This document shows positions 8,013-16,292 of a stretch of 64,000 bases of DNA, piece after piece. Position 1 is the stretch's first letter. Each line of letters opens with the position of its first letter. The notes below the pieces were generated by a model. The model searched no databases and was not told the origin of the DNA. It saw only the letters and a program-made list of their open reading frames with translations. A program made the position numbers and the translations under genes. Source of the DNA: PNNG01 sp964577055 (GTDB taxonomy: Bacteria; Bacteroidota; Bacteroidia; UBA7662); NCBI GenBank assembly GCA_964577055.1, contig CAZNWC010000002.1:186001-250000 (forward strand), read 5' to 3'.

Positions 8013-9152
8013 CTACAAGCGTGATTTAAAATCTTCGTAACCAAATGACTTTACGTGCTCGTATCGTCCCCCCTGCTTCCAAATACCAATGTGTGGCAGG
8101 TTGATGCCATTGAAGGTGGTCGTTTTCACCATGGTATAGTGCATCATATCATCGAATACCACTTTGTCGCCCGGCTTTAAAGGCGCTTCGAATGAATAAT
8201 CACCTACGAAATCCCCTGCTAAACAAGTTTGTCCACCAAAACGATAGGTAGGTTTGCCTTTCACTGGCTCTGTAGCACCCAGTATTTTGGGCTTGTAAGG
8301 CATTTCAATCACATCGGGCATGTGTGCCGAAACACTGCAGTCGAGAATGGCCACTTCAATGCCTTTGGAGTTTACAATGTCGAGCACGGTGCTCACCAAA
8401 TAACCTGTTTGCCAAGCCACAGCTGAGCCCGGTTCCAAAATAATGTCGAGATGCGGGTGCTTTGACTTGAAGGCTTTTAAGGTGCTAATAAGATGGTCGA
8501 CATTGTAATCTTCTCGCGTCATCAGGTGTCCTCCTCCCAAGTTCAACAATTTTACCTGTGGGAGGTATTTGCCAAACAATTGCTCTATGTTGTTGAGGGT
8601 ATGTTCAAGCGCATAGGAGTCGCTTTCACAAAGGTTATGGCTATGCAAAAAGTGAATGCCCTCAGGTAAAGTCTCAGGTAAATCTTCAGCACGAATGCCC
8701 AAGCGGGAACCGGGAATACACGGATTGTACAAATCAACACTTACCGTAGAAAACTCAGGATTGATGCGGATACCAGCATGCGCATCGGGCCGCAAACTGA
8801 AGAGCCTGTCTTTGAACTGCTGATACTGCGCAATACTATTGAAAGAAAAATGACCAGCATAGCGTGTCAGTTCATCAAATTCGTCGACTCGGTATGCGGG
8901 ACTGTATACATGTGTTTCACCTCCAAATTCTTCCGCACCCAAACGGGCTTCGTGCAAGGAACTCGAAGTGCTTCCCGGCAAATATTGCCTGATGAGCGGA
9001 AAGGTACTGTACATCGAAAAGCCCTTGAGCGCCAGGATTATTTTCACGCCAGCCGCTTGTTGCACATGACGCATGAGTTCAAGATTGCGTGCTAACTTCT
9101 CCTCATGCATCAGGAACAAGGGAGACGGAAGTTCATGGATAGGGATATTCAT
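8013..9152 (-). CDS. nspC: Carboxynorspermidine/carboxyspermidine decarboxylase
   Basis: A 379-aa PLP enzyme of alanine racemase fold (fold type III). It decarboxylates carboxyspermidine (or carboxynorspermidine) to spermidine (or norspermidine), the last step of the aspartate-semialdehyde polyamine route. The PLP lysine is in IILALKGFSMYST near residue 45. HSHNLCESDS, LNLGGGHLM and LEPGSAVAW form the PLP phosphate and substrate pocket, and the C-terminal cysteine motif is FGGQTCLAGDF. The ATG at 9152 begins the family sequence MNIPIHELPSPLF; the upstream in-frame residues are not conserved-looking. The partner synthase is at 12192-13400. It is divergent from the T9SS cargo gene. Confidence 0.93.
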   Translation of the reverse strand: MNIPIHELPSPLFLMHEEKLARNLELMRHVQQAAGVKIILALKGFSMYSTFPLIRQYLPGSTSSSLHEARLGAEEFGGETHVYSPAYRVDEFDELTRYAGHFSFNSIAQYQQFKDRLFSLRPDAHAGIRINPEFSTVSVDLYNPCIPGSRLGIRAEDLPETLPEGIHFLHSHNLCESDSYALEHTLNNIEQLFGKYLPQVKLLNLGGGHLMTREDYNVDHLISTLKAFKSKHPHLDIILEPGSAVAWQTGYLVSTVLDIVNSKGIEVAILDCSVSAHMPDVIEMPYKPKILGATEPVKGKPTYRFGGQTCLAGDFVGDYSFEAPLKPGDKVVFDDMMHYTMVKTTTFNGINLPHIGIWKQGGRYEHVKSFGYEDFKSRL

Positions 9153-9254
9153 CCTGCAAAGTTCCTTATTTGCACGCATACTTGGCCATAATTTGTTAAA
9201 GCCTTTCCACTTTTCAATCTCCACCAATATATTCGTTTCACTAAATCCTGATCC

Positions 9255-11165
9255 ATGATGAAAAAGTTTACCTTTTCTTTTTTGTTTGTCGTGCTTTGTT
9301 TGGTCATTGTAAGCTCATGGTCAATGGCGCAAACTGTGCAAATTGGCAACAACCAATTTCCTACCACCTACACCAACAACAACGACTACGGCCCTATTCG
9401 AAATTTGCCTACTTCGTCAGCCGCAGGTCGCTGGGCCTACATTTATCCGGCTTCATTGTTGACTACCATTACCAATGGTTCTCAAATTTCAAGTCTGTCG
9501 TTTTATCGCCGCGATCCGGGCATCAGCATGCCGGCCAACTTCAACTGCAACTTGAAAATCTACATGAAAAACTCAAGCCTGGTTGACTTTGGTTTGGGAG
9601 CCATCAATTGGGTGACCAATGCAGCCTCGGCCATGAAAGTGTATGACGGCAATCCGCAAGCGTTTTTAGGGTCGGCAGAAGGATTCATTACCATTCCGCT
9701 TGATTCTATTTTTACCTACACGGCGGGTAGTTCGATCGAAATGTATATCCAATATACGCAATCAGCATCGGGCTCGGGAATTCGCTTCGGTTACGATAAT
9801 GCAGGGTCGGTACCCGCTTACCTCGACAACACCACCAAATACGTGATTTCAGCGGTAGATACCTTTGCCAGCGACATGACCACCCTCTCGAACCTGCGTA
9901 AACCTACCATCCGCTTTAACTTCCCGGCACAAATCAATGTGGGCGCCGTTGAACAAGCTGGTCAGCAATTTGCAAACCTCGGCGACATTATTTTTCCAGC
10001 TGTGCGCATTAGAAATACAGGTTTGCAAAATGCATCCAGCATTACGGTTGCCGCCAATGGTCCCCGTGGTTATGTGAGTACCCGACAAGTAGCCCTGCTC
10101 GACCGGGATAGCAGTACGCTGGTGGTATTCGACAGTGTTTTGGTTGACAGTGCTGCAACCGGACAATGGACATTTACCGTGAATACGGCCAACGATGGCT
10201 ATATTTTGGACGACACCCTGCGCGCTCCTGTTGTTTACTACAACCCAAATACAACACCTGGAAAATATGACAATGGCCCCTTGGTGACACATCCGGGAGG
10301 TGGCTTTGGAGGTGCTGACCTCAGTCGCTTGAATTTGCCTCTTACCACCTTTGGCTCGAACATCAATACCGGAGGATTCAAAATTCTGGAGGACTTCACA
10401 TTGCCGGGAACATCGAACTATTCGATTGATTCGATGGGCTTTTTTGCCTATCAAACGGGATCTCCGGTGTTCTCTACTTTTACGAATTTGTATGTTACCA
10501 TTTGGGATGGTCACCCCGACCGCGGCGGCAATGTGTTGTATGGGGATACAAGTGAACTGCAAAGCATTCTAGACAACACGTACTTCAGCGGCATCTACCG
10601 GGCATCGGCAGCTGCTCCGCTCGATTCTACCCGTCCAATAATGAAAACCACGGGCTTGTATTTTGAACCTACCAGTTTGCGTGGTGGACAGAAATACTAC
10701 ATCCAGTGGTCGCTTCAAGGAAATTTGGCTTCAGGCCCTTGGCAACCGGCCATCAGCGTGAACGGCATGTCGGTGACTGGGAATGCGCAGCAGTATACAT
10801 CTACTGGTTATCAGGCGATGGATGGAGGTGGCACTGGTTACCAGCAAGGAGCGCCTTTTGAAATCTTTTATCGGCTGAATACCACCTCCGTTGAGGAAAC
10901 TCGGTTGGGCCTGATTGAAAGTGCAATCTACCCAAATCCGGCCCGTGACCAAGCCTATCTCTACCTCAATAGCGAGCGCGAACAAGCAGTCTCTATCCGT
11001 ATCACCGATATCAGCGGAAGACTGATCTATCAGAGTGAATCTACCTGGCTCAGTGGCAAAACAAATTTACCCTTACCCATTGGGCAATTGGCCACGGGTA
11101 TGTATTTGGTAGAGGTACATGGAACTACAGGCAGCATCCACAAAAAACTGCAAGTAAATCGTTAA
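9255..11165 (+). CDS. Secreted protein with Type IX sorting domain, function unknown
   Basis: A 636-aa predicted extracellular or surface protein. Signal peptide: MMKK followed by a hydrophobic run to SWSMAQ (cleavage about residue 25). The body is beta-rich with many N, T, S and G residues. Residues about 30-230 form a jelly-roll-like module. About 232-330 looks like a CARDB/immunoglobulin-like repeat (VGAVEQAGQQFANLGD, VRIRNTG). A third module follows to about residue 545. The C terminus is a T9SS type A sorting domain (YPNPARDQAYLYL, ISGRLIY, ATGMYLVEV, KKLQVNR). No catalytic motif is recognised. An adhesin or glycan-binding role is only a guess. It is monocistronic with its own terminator. 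Confidence 0.85.
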   Translation: MMKKFTFSFLFVVLCLVIVSSWSMAQTVQIGNNQFPTTYTNNNDYGPIRNLPTSSAAGRWAYIYPASLLTTITNGSQISSLSFYRRDPGISMPANFNCNLKIYMKNSSLVDFGLGAINWVTNAASAMKVYDGNPQAFLGSAEGFITIPLDSIFTYTAGSSIEMYIQYTQSASGSGIRFGYDNAGSVPAYLDNTTKYVISAVDTFASDMTTLSNLRKPTIRFNFPAQINVGAVEQAGQQFANLGDIIFPAVRIRNTGLQNASSITVAANGPRGYVSTRQVALLDRDSSTLVVFDSVLVDSAATGQWTFTVNTANDGYILDDTLRAPVVYYNPNTTPGKYDNGPLVTHPGGGFGGADLSRLNLPLTTFGSNINTGGFKILEDFTLPGTSNYSIDSMGFFAYQTGSPVFSTFTNLYVTIWDGHPDRGGNVLYGDTSELQSILDNTYFSGIYRASAAAPLDSTRPIMKTTGLYFEPTSLRGGQKYYIQWSLQGNLASGPWQPAISVNGMSVTGNAQQYTSTGYQAMDGGGTGYQQGAPFEIFYRLNTTSVEETRLGLIESAIYPNPARDQAYLYLNSEREQAVSIRITDISGRLIYQSESTWLSGKTNLPLPIGQLATGMYLVEVHGTTGSIHKKLQVNR

Positions 11166-11183
11166 AACTGATTCATAACACTG

Positions 11184-11213
11184 AAGCCTCGCCAATGCGA
11201 GGCTTTTTTTTTT
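11184..11213 (+). terminator. Terminator of the T9SS cargo gene
   Basis: Perfect 9-bp stem AAGCCTCGC/GCGAGGCTT with loop CAAT and a long T run. Confidence 0.94.
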
Positions 11214-11382
11214 GAGTTGCTCTTGAGGGTTTTATAGGCTTTGATTTGCAAGGGTTACATTGCATTTTAGCGTTTGACATGTATTTTTCAAACCATCTTG
11301 TTCACAATGGCGATTATCCAACTCATTCTGCTTGTCCTTTTTGCCTTGGCCAGCCATTGGAACTGCATTTTGCACAGGCTAT

Positions 11383-12204
11383 ATGTTTATCACCAGGTTT
11401 TTATACCACTTGGTGGACCTCTCTGAAACAGCCAGTTTGCTTTTAGGCGTGAGCAAACCATGGAAAATCAGCTTTAAATTATTGAGCCTTCCGGTTGACT
11501 TGGGCAGCGAATTGCGCAAAATGCCATATTACCGTCAGCTATCTACCAGCATGCAACGGAGGTTTGAAAGTCGAGTGGCGCGCAGTATGACCAAGCTCAA
11601 GATACTTGGCAAACAGGATTTAGCCGTTACCGAGGAAATGCGCATGAAAGTTTGTGCTGGCCTCATCAAATTGACGTATGGTTACCGGAAATACATCATA
11701 GATGGATTCAAGGAGGTTTGGCTCTATCCCAGCCCCTATCAATCGCCCATCACCCGACAATGGCACAAAGGTGAAACGCAATCGCGGGGTATCGTCATTT
11801 TTTCATGGCCCGATCTGGCTGCAGGATTTGACAACCCCACCGACAATTTGCACCTTGGCCTACACGAATGGAGTCATGCGCTTTGGCTTGCATTACACAA
11901 GAACAAAGAAGTAGACAATCGCTTGCAAATCAATCATGCAGCATGGGATAACCTGCTTGCCAATACCGACAATATTCGACGATGGGAGAAAGCAGGCTAC
12001 TTACGACCTTATGCTTTTACCAACAACATGGAATTGTTTGCCTGTGCCATAGAGAGCTTTTTCGAGACTCCAGCTCAGATGGCCGAAAAACATCCTGAGA
12101 TGTACGCCGCCCTGGTTTGGATATTGAATCAAGATTTTCCGCACCTACAATTAAAAACCCCAGCCTTTTGGGCCGGGGTTCATTTGAAACCTTACAGGTT
12201 GTAA
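11383..12204 (+). CDS. MtfA-like zinc-dependent peptidase (M90 family)
   Basis: A 273-aa protein similar in length to E. coli MtfA (265 aa), a metallopeptidase linked to sugar-transport regulation through Mlc. The zinc motif HExxH is in LHEWSHALW, and the third ligand lies in ELFACAIESFFETP, matching the family's ECFA..SEYFF region. DGFKEVWLYPSPY also fits. The first in-frame ATG (11383) is chosen; the frame stays open upstream to a TTG at 11332. A different frame starting at ATG 11307 encodes a short hydrophobic peptide (see findings), so the true 5' end is uncertain. The 3' end overlaps the carboxynorspermidine synthase gene by 13 nt and contains its terminator. Confidence 0.8.
   Translation: MFITRFLYHLVDLSETASLLLGVSKPWKISFKLLSLPVDLGSELRKMPYYRQLSTSMQRRFESRVARSMTKLKILGKQDLAVTEEMRMKVCAGLIKLTYGYRKYIIDGFKEVWLYPSPYQSPITRQWHKGETQSRGIVIFSWPDLAAGFDNPTDNLHLGLHEWSHALWLALHKNKEVDNRLQINHAAWDNLLANTDNIRRWEKAGYLRPYAFTNNMELFACAIESFFETPAQMAEKHPEMYAALVWILNQDFPHLQLKTPAFWAGVHLKPYRL
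12151..12180 (-). terminator. Minus-strand terminator inside the end of the mtfA-like gene
   Basis: Plus strand AACCCCAGCC (12156-12165) pairs with GGCCGGGGTT (12171-12180), with one mismatch and a 5-nt loop. On the minus strand the hairpin is followed by five T. It sits 12 nt after the stop of the carboxynorspermidine synthase gene, within codons of the convergent peptidase gene. Confidence 0.78.
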
Positions 12205-13400
12205 TCGTTGAATGCCAATGGTTGGTTCACCGCTTCGTGCCAAGGCAAACCGTATTTAGGCAACATTTCCATGAAAGGATCGGGGTTAAATTCTTCTACG
12301 TTGAATACCCCGCGGCCATTCCATTTGCCAGTCATCATCATCATGGCGCCAATCATGGCAGGAACGCCTGTGGTGTAAGAAACGGCCTGGGCTTTGATTT
12401 CTTTGTACACCTCGGCATGGTCGCAATTGTTCCAAACAAAGTAGGTCTTCTCCTTGCCGTCTTTGATGCCCTTGATTTGGCAACCTATAGAAGTTTGGCC
12501 TTTGTAGCCTTCACCCAAAGAAGATGGTTCAGGTAAAACCGCTTTCAGGAATTCCAGTGGAACGATGTCCATGCCTTGGAATTTCACCGGCTTGATGCTG
12601 GTCATGCCCACATTTTCAAGCACGCGCAAGTGGTTGATGTAGTTCTGCGAGAAAGTCATCCAGAAACGGGCACGTTTGATGGTGGGGATGTTTTTCACCA
12701 GCGACTCCAGCTCTTCGTGGTAGAGCAAATACGACTCTTTATCGCCAATTTCGGGATAATTGATGGGCTGGTGGATACTCAATGGCTCAATCTCATGCCA
12801 CTCTCCCTGCTGCCAATACTTGCCTTTTTGGGTGATTTCGCGGATGTTAATTTCGGGATTGAAATTGGTGGCAAATGCCTTACCGTGGTCACCTGCGTTA
12901 CAATCTACAATGTCGAGGTAATGGATTTCGTCGAAATGGTGCTTGAGGGCGTGGGCGGTGAAGATGCCCGATACACCCGGGTCGAATCCGCATCCCAACA
13001 AGGCCATCAAACCAGCTTCTTTGAAACGGTCGTGGTAGGCCCACTGCCAGTGGTACTCGAATTTAGCAACGTCTTTGGGCTCGTAGTTGGCCGTATCGAG
13101 GTAATGCACCTTGGTACGCAAACAAGCTTCCATGATGGTCAAATCTTGGTAAGGCAAGGCCACGTTAATCACCATTTCGGGACCAAAGCTCTCAATGAGG
13201 GCCACCAATTCGTCAACATTGTCGGCATCCACCTGTGCGGTTTTAACGCGATTGCCTCCTACTTCAGCGGCAATTTTATCGCACTTCGACTTGGTACGAC
13301 TGGCCAGCATGATGTCGGTAAATACGTCAGATGCCTGGGCACATTTGTGGGTAACCACGGCTCCAACGCCACCGGCACCTATGATCAAAACTTTTCCCAT
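12192..13400 (-). CDS. Carboxynorspermidine/carboxyspermidine synthase (saccharopine dehydrogenase family)
   Basis: A 402-aa NAD(P)H-dependent enzyme that condenses aspartate beta-semialdehyde with putrescine (or diaminopropane) to carboxyspermidine (or carboxynorspermidine). The Rossmann motif VLIIGAGGVGAVV is at residues 4-16. The saccharopine-dehydrogenase fold shows DTANYEPKD and LLGCGFDPGVSGIF, and a C-terminal TTGVPAMIGAMMM segment. It is assigned to the polyamine branch rather than lysine metabolism because of this sequence pattern and the presence of nspC and speB nearby. It lies 57 nt downstream of speB and may be read from its own -7 element as well as from the ychF-speB unit. Confidence 0.92.
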   Translation of the reverse strand: MGKVLIIGAGGVGAVVTHKCAQASDVFTDIMLASRTKSKCDKIAAEVGGNRVKTAQVDADNVDELVALIESFGPEMVINVALPYQDLTIMEACLRTKVHYLDTANYEPKDVAKFEYHWQWAYHDRFKEAGLMALLGCGFDPGVSGIFTAHALKHHFDEIHYLDIVDCNAGDHGKAFATNFNPEINIREITQKGKYWQQGEWHEIEPLSIHQPINYPEIGDKESYLLYHEELESLVKNIPTIKRARFWMTFSQNYINHLRVLENVGMTSIKPVKFQGMDIVPLEFLKAVLPEPSSLGEGYKGQTSIGCQIKGIKDGKEKTYFVWNNCDHAEVYKEIKAQAVSYTTGVPAMIGAMMMMTGKWNGRGVFNVEEFNPDPFMEMLPKYGLPWHEAVNQPLAFNDYNL

Positions 13401-13423
13401 GAATTGTTCTTTTTTTGCTGGCG

Positions 13424-13431
13424 CAAAGGTA
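13424..13431 (-). promoter_or_regulatory. Sigma-A -7 element upstream of carboxynorspermidine synthase
   Basis: Minus-strand TACCTTTG (consensus TAnnTTTG) lies 23 nt before the ATG, in the 57-nt gap after speB. No clear -33 TTG. Confidence 0.5.
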
Positions 13432-13457
13432 AAAAGATTGACCCGTGCGCTGTTAAT

Positions 13458-14528
13458 TTATCGTGAATTTGAAGACTTTTTTGCGGGTTGTTGCGACTTC
13501 CACGCCAAGTTGGCCAAGCGGTACAACACCCTTGCTCCTACATTGGCATCCCAATCAGATTTTTTGCCTGGCGCCACCTCACAGAGGTCAAAACCAATGA
13601 TTTTTCGGCCACTGGCCACCACTTGCTCAATAAGGAACATGGCTTGTTCGAACTCTAAACCGCCGGGTACCGGAGTGCCCGTGTTCGGACAAAGTTTGGG
13701 ATCTAGCCCATCGATGTCGAAACTCACATACACTTCCTTGGGCAAGGTAGCAACGATTTTTTTGCACTGCTCGGCCCAGCTTTTGCCGGCAAAGGCAGCA
13801 CGGGCCAAATCGCGGTCGTAGAAAACACTGATGCGCTCATCGTTTTGCGCCAATACAGCTTCTGCCTCACAATAGTCGCGGATGCCCACTTGGGTAAGTT
13901 GCTTTACTTGCTGGATTTTTAGGGCATTGAACATGATACTGGCATGGCTGAAGGTGAAGCCTTCGTAGGCATCTCTCAAATCCATGTGGGCATCTATTTG
14001 CAAAATGCCGAATTCTTTGTGCTTTTCGGCCAAGGCTATCATCAAGCCAAGCGGGGTGCTGTGATCGCCCCCTAAAACACCTACCAATTTGCCTTGTTGC
14101 AGGCGGAATTGGGCGTTGGCATGTACCCAGTCGAGCAAAAACTCACACTTTTCGTTTACTTCCGACAATACGCCAAGCATGGTTTCTGCTTTGCCCGCTT
14201 CGGCACCAGCCTCTAACCACTGTATGTATTTGCTGCTTTGCTTGCGCAATTGCTTCGAGCGTTCTAGCCACTTTTCGTCGATGGGCTGCATGGCCAAGCC
14301 AATGTTCCAAGCTTCCTGAATGTCAGGGTCGTAAGTATCGAGCTGCGGACTTGCCTCAAGTATAGCTGCAGGGCCTTTGGCACATCCATCTGCATATGAA
14401 ACAGTTACATCCCATGGGACTGGAATGATTACTACGTTTGCTTCTTCGGGACTGTAGGGCAATCCGTACAAATTGCCATTGGCTTGTCCCACGCCATTCG
14501 GATCGTAAACTGGCTTTTCCATTATCAT
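13458..14528 (-). CDS. speB: Agmatinase-like ureohydrolase
   Basis: A 356-aa member of the arginase/agmatinase superfamily. Predicted to hydrolyse agmatine to putrescine and urea using two Mn ions. The metal ligands lie in GGDHS, IDAHMDLR and SFDIDGLDP; TGTPVPGG and FDLCEVAPG complete the site. YEGFTFSHASI after the DAHMD motif is the agmatinase-type loop and differs from the GNMHGMP loop of the second ureohydrolase at 51265. Length is slightly above E. coli SpeB (306 aa) because of an insert around residues 70-130. Its ATG overlaps the ychF stop as TGATG, implying coupled translation. It would supply putrescine to the downstream synthase. Formiminoglutamase or another guanidino substrate is possible. 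Confidence 0.85.
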   Translation of the reverse strand: MIMEKPVYDPNGVGQANGNLYGLPYSPEEANVVIIPVPWDVTVSYADGCAKGPAAILEASPQLDTYDPDIQEAWNIGLAMQPIDEKWLERSKQLRKQSSKYIQWLEAGAEAGKAETMLGVLSEVNEKCEFLLDWVHANAQFRLQQGKLVGVLGGDHSTPLGLMIALAEKHKEFGILQIDAHMDLRDAYEGFTFSHASIMFNALKIQQVKQLTQVGIRDYCEAEAVLAQNDERISVFYDRDLARAAFAGKSWAEQCKKIVATLPKEVYVSFDIDGLDPKLCPNTGTPVPGGLEFEQAMFLIEQVVASGRKIIGFDLCEVAPGKKSDWDANVGARVLYRLANLAWKSQQPAKKSSNSR

Positions 14529-15625
14529 CACACGTTAAAACGGAACAACATGATGTCTCCGTCTTGTACTTCGTAAGCCTTGCCTTCGATGCCTACTTTT
14601 CCAGCATCGCGGCAAGCACTCCAGGAGCCGTAGTGCACAAAATCGGCGTAACGTATTACCTCGGCTTTGATGAAGCCTTTTTCGAAGTCGGTGTGAATGA
14701 CACCTGCCGCTTGCGGTGCCAAAGTGCCGCGTTGGATGGTCCATGCACGCACTTCTTTTTCACCTGCGGTGAAGTAGGTTTGCAGCTTCAGCAGTTTGTA
14801 GGCACCCCGAATGAGTTTTTCTACACCACTTTCAGCCAATCCCAAATCCTCGAGGAAGAGCTGACGGTCTTCGAAACTTTCGAGTTCGGCGATGTCAGAT
14901 TCGATGGCGGCGCAAATCACCAATACCTCTGCCCCTTCGGCCGCGGCCATGGCACGCACACGTTCTACATGCGCATTTTCGGTCTTCAACGAAGCTTCGT
15001 CTACATTGCACACATACATCACTGGCTTTTCGGTGAGCAGGAACAAATCGGCAGCGTGCTCGCGTTCCTCCTCGGTTACAGGAGCCGTGCGGGCCGACAG
15101 ACCTTGCTCGAGGTGCTGCTTGTAACGGGTGAGGACATCGAAAGCCAATTTGCCTTCTTTGTCGCCCGATTTGGCTGCACGCTCTACTTTTTGGATTTTC
15201 TTTTCAACCGACTCCAGGTCTTTCAACTGCAGTTCGGTATCGATGATTTCTTTGTCGCGAATGGGATCTACACTACCATGTACGTGCACCACATTGTCGT
15301 CGCCAAAACAACGCAAAACGTGCAGAATGGCATCGGTTTCGCGGATGTTGGCCAGGAATTTATTGCCCAATCCTTCGCCTTTGCTGGCACCTTTCACCAA
15401 ACCGGCGATGTCGACTATTTCGATGGTGTTGGGAACCAAACGTTCGGGCTTCACCAATTCAGCCAGCTTGTTGATGCGGGCATCGGGTACGGTGATGGTG
15501 CCCACATTGGGTTCGATGGTACAAAAAGGAAAATTGGCCGCTTGGGCACGGGCGTTCGACAAACAATTGAAAAGGGTAGATTTACCAACGTTGGGCAATC
15601 CAACGATGCCACACTTTAATGCCAT
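14528..15625 (-). CDS. ychF: Ribosome-associated ATPase/GTPase YchF (OLA1 family)
   Basis: A 365-aa P-loop protein of the Obg-related YchF family, which prefers ATP, binds ribosomes and has been linked to stress and redox responses. P loop GLPNVGKSTLFN is at about residues 8-19; the Walker B region is VDIAGLVKGASKG. The G4-like position and a coiled-coil region (about residues 130-190) follow. The C-terminal TGS domain includes YFTAGEKEVRAWT and DFEKGFIKAEVI. The length equals the family norm of about 363 aa. It heads the minus-strand group with speB, overlapping it by one base (TGATG). Confidence 0.96.
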   Translation of the reverse strand: MALKCGIVGLPNVGKSTLFNCLSNARAQAANFPFCTIEPNVGTITVPDARINKLAELVKPERLVPNTIEIVDIAGLVKGASKGEGLGNKFLANIRETDAILHVLRCFGDDNVVHVHGSVDPIRDKEIIDTELQLKDLESVEKKIQKVERAAKSGDKEGKLAFDVLTRYKQHLEQGLSARTAPVTEEEREHAADLFLLTEKPVMYVCNVDEASLKTENAHVERVRAMAAAEGAEVLVICAAIESDIAELESFEDRQLFLEDLGLAESGVEKLIRGAYKLLKLQTYFTAGEKEVRAWTIQRGTLAPQAAGVIHTDFEKGFIKAEVIRYADFVHYGSWSACRDAGKVGIEGKAYEVQDGDIMLFRFNV

Positions 15626-15642
15626 GGTTTCAAATTAAGCCG

Positions 15643-15650
15643 CAAATATA
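15643..15650 (-). promoter_or_regulatory. Sigma-A -7 element of ychF
   Basis: Minus-strand TATATTTG, 17 nt before the ychF ATG, fits TAnnTTTG. No TTG at a proper -33 distance. Confidence 0.6.
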
Positions 15651-15667
15651 GGGCTTAGAAACGGCAT

Positions 15668-16189
15668 TTAACGGCGTCGACGGCGCTCGTCTTCGTCCAT
15701 ATTGCCCACAAAAAGCGGGAAGCTCACTTTGCCATACAAATAATAGGTACCAGCGGCATACCAGGGCAGCGCTTCTACCCCTGCTTCAAAGTTAATGTGG
15801 CGAACATCTAAAGGAACGGCTGCTCCTACCCCCAAACCCAAGGATCCACGTTTCACCACCTCAGGTTCAGCCAAAATGCGGAAATAACCTGCATAGGGAT
15901 GCACATACACCAGTCGGTAAACAAAGGCTTTGATGCCAAAATTGATCACCATGGTGTTGTTTTCGGTATCGTAGAGGTTGTAATTGGCGCCAATATTGGC
16001 AAATAAATAGGAATTGACATTCAAATCAGCATTCACGCTCATGCCCAACCCCCTACTGGTTGGTCTTCCTGGATAGTTGGCAGTGCCCCCATTGATACCC
16101 ACATTTAAAAAATCACCTTGACGCATTTGGGCAGATGCAGCCAATCCTAAAAGCAAAAGAGTGAAAATGAGTCCGAGATGTAAGCGCAT
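15668..16189 (-). CDS. Small outer-membrane beta-barrel-like protein, unknown function
   Basis: A 173-aa exported protein. The N terminus MRLHLGLIFTLLLLGLAASAQ is a clear signal peptide. The mature part alternates polar and hydrophobic residues with many glycines and tyrosines (VNADLNVNSYLFANIGANYN, FEAGVEALPWYAAGTYYLYG), as in small eight-stranded barrels. It ends with an acidic-then-basic tail (DEDERRRRR) after the last strand, so it lacks the usual terminal aromatic residue and may be a lipid-face or incomplete barrel. I do not recognise a named family. It has its own -7 element and no operon partner. Confidence 0.65.
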   Translation of the reverse strand: MRLHLGLIFTLLLLGLAASAQMRQGDFLNVGINGGTANYPGRPTSRGLGMSVNADLNVNSYLFANIGANYNLYDTENNTMVINFGIKAFVYRLVYVHPYAGYFRILAEPEVVKRGSLGLGVGAAVPLDVRHINFEAGVEALPWYAAGTYYLYGKVSFPLFVGNMDEDERRRRR

Positions 16190-16209
16190 ACTATCAAATG
16201 GTTAGGGAG

Positions 16210-16217
16210 CAAAAATA
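16210..16217 (-). promoter_or_regulatory. Sigma-A -7 element of the 173-aa exported protein gene
   Basis: Minus-strand TATTTTTG matches TAnnTTTG, 20 nt before the ATG. No -33 TTG recognised. Confidence 0.5.
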
Positions 16218-16260
16218 TTATGAACTTTCTGAAGTAATGCACGATTATTCTGGAGTTCCT

Positions 16261-16268
16261 TAGATTTG
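16261..16268 (+). promoter_or_regulatory. Sigma-A -7 element of the ABC exporter gene
   Basis: TAGATTTG fits TAnnTTTG and is 24 nt before the ATG at 16293. It overlaps the upstream in-frame TTG (16266), which argues against that codon as the start. Confidence 0.55.
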
Positions 16269-16292
16269 ACACCACACACCCCAACTTATTGC

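Noticed and set aside
9849..10562. 237-codon minus-strand open frame
   Set aside because: Opposite the T9SS cargo gene; no signal, motif or promoter.
12576..13466. 296-codon plus-strand open frame
   Set aside because: Lies opposite the carboxynorspermidine synthase gene; composition is an antisense shadow with no motif.
13458..14528. Idea that the two ureohydrolases (13458 and 51265) are duplicates
   Set aside because: They differ in length, metal-loop type (agmatinase versus arginase) and neighbours, so they are separate subfamilies.
14438..15619. 393-codon open frame on the plus strand
   Set aside because: Antisense to ychF and the start of speB, which are unmistakable; the long frame results from their codon usage.
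16266..16292. TTG start for the ABC exporter
   Set aside because: It falls within the TAGATTTG -7 element; the ATG at 16293 gives the family N terminus.
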